Source: UBA3537 sp965658025
GTDB taxonomy: Bacteria; Bacteroidota; Bacteroidia; Flavobacteriales; Flavobacteriaceae
Length of the DNA: 50,618 bases
Reading direction: 5' to 3'
NCBI GenBank assembly: GCA_965658025.1
Contig: CBFHQL010000011.1
Location: 1-50,618, forward strand
A program made the translations under genes and the position numbers. Positions 36,769 to 44,164 of the stretch are shown here, piece by piece. Below the pieces are notes generated by a model, which worked only from the letters and a program-made list of their open reading frames with translations, was not told where the DNA came from and searched no databases. Numbering within the stretch: the first letter of the stretch is position 1; each line of letters starts with the position of its first letter.

Positions 36769-38013
36769 TTATTTGAAATAATCCATTAAATAATTTTCTG
36801 AAAAATAAGGGTATTTTAATTTTTCACTCAGCTGAATATATTTTTTTTTGATTTTTGTCTTGCGCGAAGGATTTTTAGCACTACTGTAAAGATAAATTTG
36901 GTACAATAATGAAATAAATTCTTCGTAACTATAGCGGCATTCATCTAAACTAAAAAGGGTGCTGTATTTTGCCTCATGTTTTTTGTCACCAATGATTTTA
37001 TAATAAAATACACACATTAGGTAATAAGAGTTTAAATGTGATTTTTGGTAATAAAATTTCGCTGTCAAGCTAATTTTTTGGATTAGAAATTTCATTACAT
37101 GAAGATTTTTTGTAAGAATTGAAGTTGTTAATAATTCAAAAGAATAGTCTGTTAAATTTTCTTTTTTTGAATGAATGGTATAGTATCTATTTAAAATTTC
37201 AGCTGTTTCCGTTTCATTGGCTTTAATTAGTTTTAGTGCCAGTAGACGACTGCATAAAATGGGGTTTAAATCATTAGTGTAAAGCAAATTACCCTCGTTT
37301 GGGTTTATGCTTTTGTTGTTCAAAAATTTTCTAAACTCTAAAACTGCAGATGTAAAAATTTTAATTTCTTTCGAGGTTTTTTTTTGTAGAATTTTTTTTG
37401 CCCACGCACCATAATAGCCATTTAAGCTCGAGTAATCTACAAAGGTCAAATAAACACAATGTAAAAAATTGGTGTTGAAAAACAATTTTTCATTATAGAG
37501 TTCTTGCTTTCTAATGATTAGCCCAATAGAATTTCCGATGTACAATAATTCAGAATAAGTAAATGTTTTGTAGTTTAGACCTCGATGTCTATAAAGTTCA
37601 TTTAGATTGTCGTAACTTTTAGTGTGTAATAATTCTCTGGAAAATTGGGCTATAAAGCTTGCGTAGTTCTGTTGATTTGCTTTTTTGTTATTTATTAATT
37701 CTATAAGCGCTTCTTTGTCCTCTTGGTACAGAATTTTATAAATATCTCTTTGTAATTCAGTTTTTTCTTTAAAAGGGGCATTTTGTGAAAAGTGAAAATA
37801 ATTTTTATATCCAACAAACTGAGACAGAATATCTAAAGTTTTTTTGTTAGGTTTTGTATGACTCGCCAAACCAAATAATCGTCTTATGGTGTTATAACTT
37901 ATACTGACATCAAGTGTTTGCAAAATCGCATTCGAAATCATCTCACAATCCCCTCGACTTGTTATTTCTGTTCCAATTTTTTGTTCAATTTGTTTTTTAA
38001 GAATATCTATCAT
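36769..38013 (-). CDS. Large regulator-like protein with N-terminal HTH-like domain
   Basis: 414 residues, not matched to a named protein. Residues ~1-75 follow a pattern I recognise from a Bacteroidota group: GDCEMISNAILQ, SYNTIRRLFGL, KKTLDILSQFVGYKNYFHF. It looks like a helix-turn-helix fold (xRE-like) and is often followed by helical repeats, as here: residues 80-414 are alpha-helical, Lys/Tyr/Leu-rich, and could form TPR-like hairpins. There is no signal peptide, so it is cytosolic. Its start codon lies inside an 11-bp tandem repeat. It sits 80 bp upstream of the metal operon on the same strand, so it might control it. DNA binding is inferred. Confidence 0.6.
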   Translation of the reverse strand: MIDILKKQIEQKIGTEITSRGDCEMISNAILQTLDVSISYNTIRRLFGLASHTKPNKKTLDILSQFVGYKNYFHFSQNAPFKEKTELQRDIYKILYQEDKEALIELINNKKANQQNYASFIAQFSRELLHTKSYDNLNELYRHRGLNYKTFTYSELLYIGNSIGLIIRKQELYNEKLFFNTNFLHCVYLTFVDYSSLNGYYGAWAKKILQKKTSKEIKIFTSAVLEFRKFLNNKSINPNEGNLLYTNDLNPILCSRLLALKLIKANETETAEILNRYYTIHSKKENLTDYSFELLTTSILTKNLHVMKFLIQKISLTAKFYYQKSHLNSYYLMCVFYYKIIGDKKHEAKYSTLFSLDECRYSYEEFISLLYQIYLYSSAKNPSRKTKIKKKYIQLSEKLKYPYFSENYLMDYFK

Positions 38014-38034
38014 ATATGTATCATATATGTATCA
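38000..38034 (-). repeat. Tandem 11-bp repeats covering a start codon
   Basis: The minus strand reads three 11-mers: TATTTGATACA, TATATGATACA, TATATGATAGA. The third contains the ATG (38013-38011) of the regulator gene. The core TATGTATCA (plus strand) is at 38015-38023 and 38026-38034. Confidence 0.8.
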
Positions 38035-38139
38035 AATATAACTAATAAATAGCTTAAGTTTGTAATAGATTCTAAATTATATACTAAATAAGGCATGTTC
38101 TTTTCTATGTCACTGTAGTTTGTTTTAGTCCATCCCATT

Positions 38140-38162
38140 TAGTGAGTTCAAAGAACTCACTA
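38140..38162. repeat. 10-bp perfect inverted repeat
   Basis: TAGTGAGTTC, AAA, GAACTCACTA. The 3-base loop suits a DNA operator or an RNA hairpin; no T run follows on either strand, so it is not a standard terminator. Confidence 0.75.
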
Positions 38163-38245
38163 TTTGCGGATGAATATCTTTCCTGTTACAGCCCAGTTTA
38201 TTTATCACTTAAATAATGTTTTTATCGTAAAAAATTAAATTTTTC

Positions 38246-38295
38246 AATGTAACGTTTGCTTCTCATATTAAAATATGTTAAGTTTGCGTTACATT
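38246..38295. promoter_or_regulatory. Inverted repeat bracketing a promoter (candidate operator)
   Basis: AATGTAACG (38246-38254) and its complement CGTTACATT (38287-38295) flank the promoter -33 and -7 boxes with no base to spare. The arms are 32 bp apart, about three helical turns. Confidence 0.6.
38255..38286 (+). promoter_or_regulatory. Bacteroidota-type promoter of the membrane protein/XRE pair
   Basis: -33 TTTG (38255-38258), 20-bp spacer, -7 TAAGTTTG (38279-38286). Both boxes and spacing match the flavobacterial consensus; the box ends 30 bp before ATG 38317. Confidence 0.7.
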
Positions 38296-38316
38296 ATTAA
38301 ATAAAAATTTAGAATT

Positions 38317-38712
38317 ATGGATCAAAGTATTATTATCCCAGTCATCGGAATGTTAACAGGAATTATCATACCAGTCGCGGTTTTTGTATGGTTGTATCAT
38401 GAAAATAAAGGTAAAAGAGAAACCGTTCTCGAAATAGCTAAGCACTTAGATGATTCTTCTAAGCTAGAGGAGTTATTGGCTATTTTTGAAGAGCGCAAAA
38501 AAGAACCAATCGACTACCGTAGAGGAGGAGTTATTACCATTTTTGTTGGTGTAGGCATTTGGTTTTTTGGGTATTGGTCTATGGGCTCATTTTTCGAGGG
38601 CGCAGGTATTTTAGTTGGTTTTATTGGTGTTGGTACTTTGATTGCTGGATATTTGTACCCAAACACAGGAAAAGAGCTCACCAACGCTGTTGAAGAGTTT
38701 GAAAAAAAATAA
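38317..38712 (+). CDS. DUF6249-like small membrane protein
   Basis: 131 residues with three predicted transmembrane helices: ~5-27 (PVIGMLTGIIIPVAVFVWLY), ~70-86 (GVITIFVGVGIWFFGYW) and ~92-112 (GAGILVGFIGVGTLIAGYLY). A cytoplasmic charged loop (residues 28-65, KRETVLEIAKHLDD, LLAIFEERKKEP) links helices 1 and 2. The layout fits the DUF6249 family, of unknown function. It is followed after 3 bases by an XRE regulator, a pairing that suggests a sensor/regulator or stress unit. It has its own promoter, with a flanking dyad that the XRE protein may bind. Confidence 0.65.
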   Translation: MDQSIIIPVIGMLTGIIIPVAVFVWLYHENKGKRETVLEIAKHLDDSSKLEELLAIFEERKKEPIDYRRGGVITIFVGVGIWFFGYWSMGSFFEGAGILVGFIGVGTLIAGYLYPNTGKELTNAVEEFEKK

Positions 38713-38715
38713 TCT

Positions 38716-38928
38716 TTGGGAAAGAATCATAAAAAGTTATTGAATAATCTTGAGGAACTTCGAAAATCTGCAGGGTTAACCCAGCAAGAACTTTCAATTG
38801 CAGCAGAAGTCTCTAGAAAAAGCATCAATGCCGTTGAGAATGGAGTGTATATTCCTTCGACAGTTTTGGCACTCAAAATTGCAAAAACCATCAATTGCTC
38901 TGTTGAGGACTTGTTCAAATTGCCATGA
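38716..38928 (+). CDS. XRE-family helix-turn-helix regulator (YozG-like)
   Basis: 70 residues. NLEELRKSAGLTQQELSIAAEVSRKSINAVENGVYIPSTVLALKIAKTINCSVEDLF is a complete Cro/CI-type HTH domain, with the recognition helix near SRKSINAVE. There is no other domain. The start is TTG at 38716, 3 bases after the upstream stop; a second TTG at 38740 (LNNLEELR) would also give a typical family N-terminus, so the start is uncertain by 8 codons. It probably autoregulates the operon through the bracketing dyad at 38246-38295. Confidence 0.82.
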   Translation: MGKNHKKLLNNLEELRKSAGLTQQELSIAAEVSRKSINAVENGVYIPSTVLALKIAKTINCSVEDLFKLP

Positions 38929-38939
38929 TTGTATTTTGG

Positions 38940-38957
38940 TTTGCTTTATAAAGCAAA
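38940..38957. repeat. 18-bp perfect palindrome after the XRE gene
   Basis: TTTGCTTTATAAAGCAAA, beginning 12 bases after the XRE stop and 57 bases before the next gene. It could be an operator or a weak hairpin; only two G-C pairs make it poor as a terminator. Confidence 0.6.
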
Positions 38958-39013
38958 TTAGTCTATATTTAATATCTCTAAAAAAAAGAACATTAAGTAC
39001 TAAAACGTAACCA

Positions 39014-39541
39014 ATGAAAAACCTCATTTTTCTTTTTGTTTTTTTAATTTTTGCTTGTTCAGGCAGCGAAGATGCCAATGCTCAAAACCAGAAGGATATA
39101 TTTACGATATACTTGGTTAGGCATTCCGAAAAGGATTTATCCGCCAATAACCCCTCAGACCCTCCATTATCTCTTTGTGGAGAACAAAGGTCTGAAAACT
39201 TGAGTGGTTTCCTTAAAGACGTTAATTTGGATGTTATTTACAGCACCGACTATGTGCGTACCAAAAGCACAGCACGTCCTACAGCAAACGCAAAAGGGTT
39301 AGAAATTGAGCAGTACGATGCTCAAGAACTCAAAGATTTCTCACAATTATTGATTGATCGTCAGCAAGACGCACTTGTTGTTGGGCACAGCAATACAACT
39401 GGAGTTTTGGCGGGTCTTTTGGTTGGGGAAAATAGGGGTGCATTTGATTTGGATATTTATGATCGTATTTATCAAGTGGTTGTTTACAAGAATAAAGGCC
39501 GACTTCACTTGTTGCATGTTTCTGTAGATTGTAATCAATGA
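39014..39541 (+). CDS. Histidine-phosphatase lipoprotein
   Basis: 175 residues. Lipobox IFAC (Cys15) predicts membrane anchoring outside the cytoplasm. Catalytic motif LVRHSEK (His37, the phosphohistidine; Arg36), second arginine Arg82 in STDYVRTKSTA, and second His in VVGHSN (His125) match the phosphoglycerate-mutase/SixA branch of histidine phosphatases. The substrate is unknown; secreted members are often acid phosphatases or phytase-like. It is a second extracytoplasmic phosphatase in the window besides the PhoA-type one. Confidence 0.85.
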   Translation: MKNLIFLFVFLIFACSGSEDANAQNQKDIFTIYLVRHSEKDLSANNPSDPPLSLCGEQRSENLSGFLKDVNLDVIYSTDYVRTKSTARPTANAKGLEIEQYDAQELKDFSQLLIDRQQDALVVGHSNTTGVLAGLLVGENRGAFDLDIYDRIYQVVVYKNKGRLHLLHVSVDCNQ

Positions 39542-39655
39542 GCCGTTAAATGATGTTTAAGCCAAGTTTCTTTTAACTTATTCTAAAAAACTTTATTTAG
39601 AAGCTAAACATTTGTATATTAGTGTCTTAGAAACCAGTTTAACGTCACTTTTTTA

Positions 39656-42600
39656 ATGATTAAAAGAATAATTTCATTAATTCTTTGCTCAATATCTTTT
39701 TTTAATTTTTGTGTTGCTCAAAATGTAACAATCGATAATTATTCTGTAAATGGTCTTGGTCAAGTACAACTATCGATTCAAGCCCAAGCAGGCAAATATT
39801 ATATTCTTCACGCACAGCATAGCTCTACGTTTAATTGGGCTACCTCACTGACAATTGGTGTCAATGGAACAATGGTAATTTCCGAACCAGCTGGTGCTTA
39901 TCCGTTAGCGAATTATACCATAACAGAACATGATATCTTAGCGCCAGATGATTACGACGGAGATGGTATAGATGACATCACTGAATTTTATAACATGCCT
40001 ACAGATTCACCGTTCAATTTTGCATCTCCCATTGATTTAATAGACGGATCAACCTCAATTCCGGATCATGATACTTTTTTGGAATTAGCCACTGTAAATA
40101 ATGTAGGTTGGGCTCCATTTTTAGATGATCAGTTGTATGTGAAATTTGGTATACTAAATCGTGATACTTCCGAACCTCAGGTGTATTTCATCAACAGTAA
40201 TACCTATGTAATTCACGCAAGTTTCTGGAGTGGAATTGGAGCTTCTGTCACTGGGGATGATAGTTCTGGAGAAATTGTTTTTAATCCCAATGATATTCTG
40301 CCAAATGGGGTTATAGGAAGTTATTCTTTCAATTTCTCTTTCGGCGATGCTTATGATTTTGAGGACACGCAACGCACCTACGAATTACTGGTAGCCAGTA
40401 TGCCTTTTCTTCAAAACAACATGAATCATTTTATTGGACAAGCCGATGAAGATAACCACATCAACAATTATGCTGAAGACTTTGAAGATTCAAGAATAGA
40501 TGTAGTTTTAGAAACCGATGTATTTGCTGAAGTAAATTACATTCCGTTTCATGAAGCCGAAGGTTATGGGTTTTTTAAGCATATGACAGATCTTAATGAA
40601 ACCCCAGGGAGTAGAGATATTGTTCTATATGATGCATTACCAAATTCATTGCCGAGAGTAGGAGGAATCATAACCTCTGTGATACAAACCCCATTGTCGC
40701 ATGTAAATTTGAGGGCAATTCAAGACAATGTCCCTAATGCATACATCGCCAATCCTTTATCGAATGATGCAATTTCTAGTTTACTTGGTGGTTACATTTA
40801 TTATAAAGTAGAAAACGACCGCTATGAAATTCGAGAAGCAACTTTAAATGAAGTTAATGCTTGGTATGAAGAATTGAGGCCAACAGAGCCACAAATCCCA
40901 ATTCGTGATTTGAGCATTACACAAATCATGCCTTTAGATAATATTGGCTTTGAAATGTCTACAGCCTTTGGCGCAAAATGTTCTAATCTTGCCACCATGA
41001 GGTCTTTTGATCTCCCCTCAGGTACAATCCCCGATGGTTTTGGAATTCCATTTTACTACTACGATGAATTTATGCAGTTCAATAATTTTTATGAAGAGGC
41101 ACAAGTCATGATCGATAATCCTACTTTTCAGACAGACATCAACTTTAGAATTGATCGTTTAAGAGATTTTAGAAGAGCCATTAAAGACGCTCCAATGCCT
41201 CAATGGATGTTGGATGACCTTCAAGCCATGCATGATGATTTTCCTGAGGGCACACCTGTTCGATGTCGCTCCAGCACGAATAATGAAGATTTACCTGGGT
41301 TTAGTGGGGCTGGTTTATATACTTCAAAAACCCAATACCCAGATGAAGGACACATATCCAAATCCATCAAACAGGTGTATGCGAGTATGTGGAATTTTAG
41401 AGCTTATGAAGAGCGAGATTTTTATCGTGTAGATCATTTTATGGCTGCAATGGGCATCCTTTGTCATACCAATTTTCAAGGGGAACAATCCAATGGGGTT
41501 GGGATTAGTATAGATCCTATTTATGAAACAGAAGACACTTTTTATCTGAACACTCAAGTAGGAGAATCGCTAATTACAAACCCAGATCCAAACTCGGTAC
41601 CTGAAGAGATTTTATTGTACGAAGACCCTACACAAGGAGGAGGATACCTTGTTTTAAGGTTGTCCAACTTAGTGAATCCAGGCGAGTTGGTTATGGACCA
41701 ACAATATCTCGATCAAATGAGAGATTTTCTAACTGTTATTCATGATGAATTTGCAATACTTTATGATGTTGTTGGCGCAGATGGTTTTGGAATGGACATC
41801 GAATACAAAGTTACAGCGCAAGATCAATTAATAATAAAACAGGCAAGACCTTGGGTTTCATTTTGGGCGGATATCAATGGGGATTATGATTTGGGTATAA
41901 CGGCAATTGTGGCGCCTCAATCTTCTTCCACTCTTGGTAATAATGAGCTTGTAACTGTAACTGTGGCCAATGAAGGGTTAAATGCGATGAGTAATTTTGA
42001 TCTTGAACTGGTGGTGGATGATCAATCAATGGAAACAATTACAATTCCCCATACCATTGAACCTTTTAGTGAAGCAAATTTTCAATTTTCAGTACCTCAA
42101 GATTTTTCTGTAGTAGGCGATTATAGTGTCTCAGCAATGGTGAGTCATGAAGATGATGAATACGAAAACAACAACACTTTAAATGCTGTGATTAGCAAGA
42201 CTCATGAGGTAGATGCGGCACTTTACATTGAAGATTTATCCGTTGTTTGTAATGACGTGGTTGAAGTCTCTGCCGTTGTAACCAACCAAGGTGATACTAC
42301 CATTACGGATGTACAAATTGAGGTCGTAGTTAATGGTTCAGTTGTAGAAATTATCAACGCGAGCGTAGACATTCCTTTTCAAGAACAAGAAACAATAACC
42401 ATTTCTGTTGATAGCAACCTACAACAAAACAATAATATCACATTAAACTTGTTGAATGTATCCCCACAAACGGATGGAGATTCAACCAACAATTCGGCTA
42501 CTGCAACTACAAATCTTGAATCGGATTATGATGTCATTACACTGGTTATCAATGCGGATAATTATCCTCAAGAAACTTCTTGGAAGCTCGTAAACGAATT

Positions 42601-44026
42601 CAATGAAATTGTATCTACAGGTTCCTTAAACAACAATACTGAGTTTTATACCGAAGACATATGCATTGATTACAGTTCTTGTTTTTCACTTTATGTTTAC
42701 GATTCCTACGGCGATGGTATATGTTGTAGCTATGGAGAAGGAAACTTTCAGGTCCTAGATGCGTCAGGCAACATAATTCTTATAAACGACGGAGACTTTG
42801 GCAATTTTGCGGAGGAAGTATTTTGTCTTGATGATTCTGAATGTCAAATAACAGCAGATATAAACGTATCGCATGCAACTTCTTCTTCTGTAAGCGATGG
42901 TATTATTACCATCAGCACAACTTCAGGAATAAGTCCATTTCAGTATAGTATAGATGGAGGACAAACATTAACAGACTCTAACGTCTTTAATAATCTACCT
43001 GCGGGGGATTATGATGTAGTTGTTGTAGGTGCCACGGGGTCTTGTACGTACCAGGAGAGTGTTTCCGTTGAATCCTGTAATTTTACTACAGTTGATATTG
43101 AAGCGACTTTAGTTTCATCTGTAGTATCAACAAATGGATCCATTGTCATTACACCGACTTCTGGAGTTGGTCCTTACCAATACAGTATAGATGGCGGTCA
43201 AAACTTCGTTAATAATAATGAGTTTTACAATTTAGCTGTAGGGGACTACAATATTGTTGTAAAAGATGGTAACAACATTTGTACGTACGAAGCAGATGTA
43301 CCCATTGGAGTCGAGGGCTTAGTTATAAACGAAATTAATTATCGCTCCAGTGCTGCATTCGATCCAGGAGATTGGATTGAATTATACAACCCTAAAGCAG
43401 TAACTATAGACATTTCAAATTGGCAAATCAAAGATGACAATAGCACCCATATTTTTGTACTTCCAGAAGGTACTCAAATAGCTGGAAATGGATTTTTGGT
43501 AATTGTTAAAGATGCAGCAGCATTCAGTAGTGTATTTCCAAATATTCCTTTCATAGGAGAATTGGATTTTGGATTTGGAGGGTCTGATGCTGTTAGATTG
43601 TTCAACTCCGAAAGCAAACTTTTGGACGAGGTGTATTATGAATCAGAATTTCCTTGGCCTACTTGTGCTGATGAAACTGGAAATACTTTAGAATTGATAA
43701 CACCAGATTTAGACAATTCACGTCCCGAAAGTTGGGATTGTATCAATGAAAATGGAAGTCCAAATGCTGTCAATAGTACTGGACTTTCAATTGAAGATGT
43801 CGATTCTAATTCGATAGCATTGTATCCAAATCCTGTAAAAAATATACTCTATATCTCAGGAAATTCATCAGCGTACAACATTGAAGTATATTCATTACTT
43901 GGCAAGCGACTAATGACCGCTTCCAATACCAATGAAATCAATGTAGACTCATTAAGTCATGGCGTTTACTTGATAAAAATTAATTCTGAAACAACAACAG
44001 TCACAAAACGGTTTATTAAGTTTTAA
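39656..44026 (+). CDS. Secreted dikinase-like multidomain protein (GWD/PPDK-type), T9SS type A
   Basis: 1456 residues. Signal peptide (to FCVAQ); beta-rich region to ~330 with DDYDGDGIDD; a phosphohistidine-like domain ~335-385, with GGIITSVIQTPLSHVNLRA placing the phospho-acceptor His at 349; a PEP/pyruvate-dikinase ATP-grasp domain ~430-735 (GAKCSNLATMRS, RCRSSTNNEDLPGFSGAGLY, VYASMWNFRAYEER, QARPWVSFW). Then two CARDB-like domains (~745-960), two SprB-like repeats (ISPFQYSIDGG, VGPYQYSIDGG), a lamin-tail domain (~1222-1350) and a type A T9SS tag (LYPNPVKNILYISG to TKRFIKF). Phosphohistidine-before-ATP-grasp is the order of glucan, water dikinase. An ATP-using dikinase outside the cell is unexpected; the function is unknown. 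Confidence 0.8.
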   Translation: MIKRIISLILCSISFFNFCVAQNVTIDNYSVNGLGQVQLSIQAQAGKYYILHAQHSSTFNWATSLTIGVNGTMVISEPAGAYPLANYTITEHDILAPDDYDGDGIDDITEFYNMPTDSPFNFASPIDLIDGSTSIPDHDTFLELATVNNVGWAPFLDDQLYVKFGILNRDTSEPQVYFINSNTYVIHASFWSGIGASVTGDDSSGEIVFNPNDILPNGVIGSYSFNFSFGDAYDFEDTQRTYELLVASMPFLQNNMNHFIGQADEDNHINNYAEDFEDSRIDVVLETDVFAEVNYIPFHEAEGYGFFKHMTDLNETPGSRDIVLYDALPNSLPRVGGIITSVIQTPLSHVNLRAIQDNVPNAYIANPLSNDAISSLLGGYIYYKVENDRYEIREATLNEVNAWYEELRPTEPQIPIRDLSITQIMPLDNIGFEMSTAFGAKCSNLATMRSFDLPSGTIPDGFGIPFYYYDEFMQFNNFYEEAQVMIDNPTFQTDINFRIDRLRDFRRAIKDAPMPQWMLDDLQAMHDDFPEGTPVRCRSSTNNEDLPGFSGAGLYTSKTQYPDEGHISKSIKQVYASMWNFRAYEERDFYRVDHFMAAMGILCHTNFQGEQSNGVGISIDPIYETEDTFYLNTQVGESLITNPDPNSVPEEILLYEDPTQGGGYLVLRLSNLVNPGELVMDQQYLDQMRDFLTVIHDEFAILYDVVGADGFGMDIEYKVTAQDQLIIKQARPWVSFWADINGDYDLGITAIVAPQSSSTLGNNELVTVTVANEGLNAMSNFDLELVVDDQSMETITIPHTIEPFSEANFQFSVPQDFSVVGDYSVSAMVSHEDDEYENNNTLNAVISKTHEVDAALYIEDLSVVCNDVVEVSAVVTNQGDTTITDVQIEVVVNGSVVEIINASVDIPFQEQETITISVDSNLQQNNNITLNLLNVSPQTDGDSTNNSATATTNLESDYDVITLVINADNYPQETSWKLVNEFNEIVSTGSLNNNTEFYTEDICIDYSSCFSLYVYDSYGDGICCSYGEGNFQVLDASGNIILINDGDFGNFAEEVFCLDDSECQITADINVSHATSSSVSDGIITISTTSGISPFQYSIDGGQTLTDSNVFNNLPAGDYDVVVVGATGSCTYQESVSVESCNFTTVDIEATLVSSVVSTNGSIVITPTSGVGPYQYSIDGGQNFVNNNEFYNLAVGDYNIVVKDGNNICTYEADVPIGVEGLVINEINYRSSAAFDPGDWIELYNPKAVTIDISNWQIKDDNSTHIFVLPEGTQIAGNGFLVIVKDAAAFSSVFPNIPFIGELDFGFGGSDAVRLFNSESKLLDEVYYESEFPWPTCADETGNTLELITPDLDNSRPESWDCINENGSPNAVNSTGLSIEDVDSNSIALYPNPVKNILYISGNSSAYNIEVYSLLGKRLMTASNTNEINVDSLSHGVYLIKINSETTTVTKRFIKF

Positions 44027-44060
44027 TGTTCTGCTTTATAATTGTATTCGAACAATATAT

Positions 44061-44097
44061 AAACACCTCTTACCGAAATGTTTGAGGTGTTTTTTTA
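44061..44097 (+). terminator. Terminator of the dikinase-like gene
   Basis: AACACCTC (44062-44069), loop of 14, GAGGTGTT (44084-44091), then Ts to 44097. Begins 35 bases after the stop. Confidence 0.75.
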
Positions 44098-44126
44098 ATT
44101 AAAACAAGCAAGAATGTTTAATTAAT

Positions 44127-44134
44127 TATATTTG
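44127..44134 (+). promoter_or_regulatory. -7 box of the choice-of-anchor B gene
   Basis: TATATTTG matches TAnnTTTG, 30 bp before ATG 44165; it overlaps the upstream TTG of the longer open frame, supporting ATG 44165 as the true start. Confidence 0.5.
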
Positions 44135-44164
44135 CTCTATAATTCTTATCAAAATCCTAATATC

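Larger units (their letters stand above)
38014..38316. other. 303-bp divergent regulatory region
   Basis: No gene was seen here. It holds the 11-bp repeats at the regulator start, a 10-bp inverted repeat at 38140-38162, and the promoter with flanking dyad at 38246-38295. Confidence 0.6.

Noticed and set aside
39581..39602. Inverted repeat TTCTAAA/TTTAGAA before the dikinase-like gene
   Set aside because: A 7-bp nearly all A-T stem in AT-rich DNA is expected by chance and has no further support.
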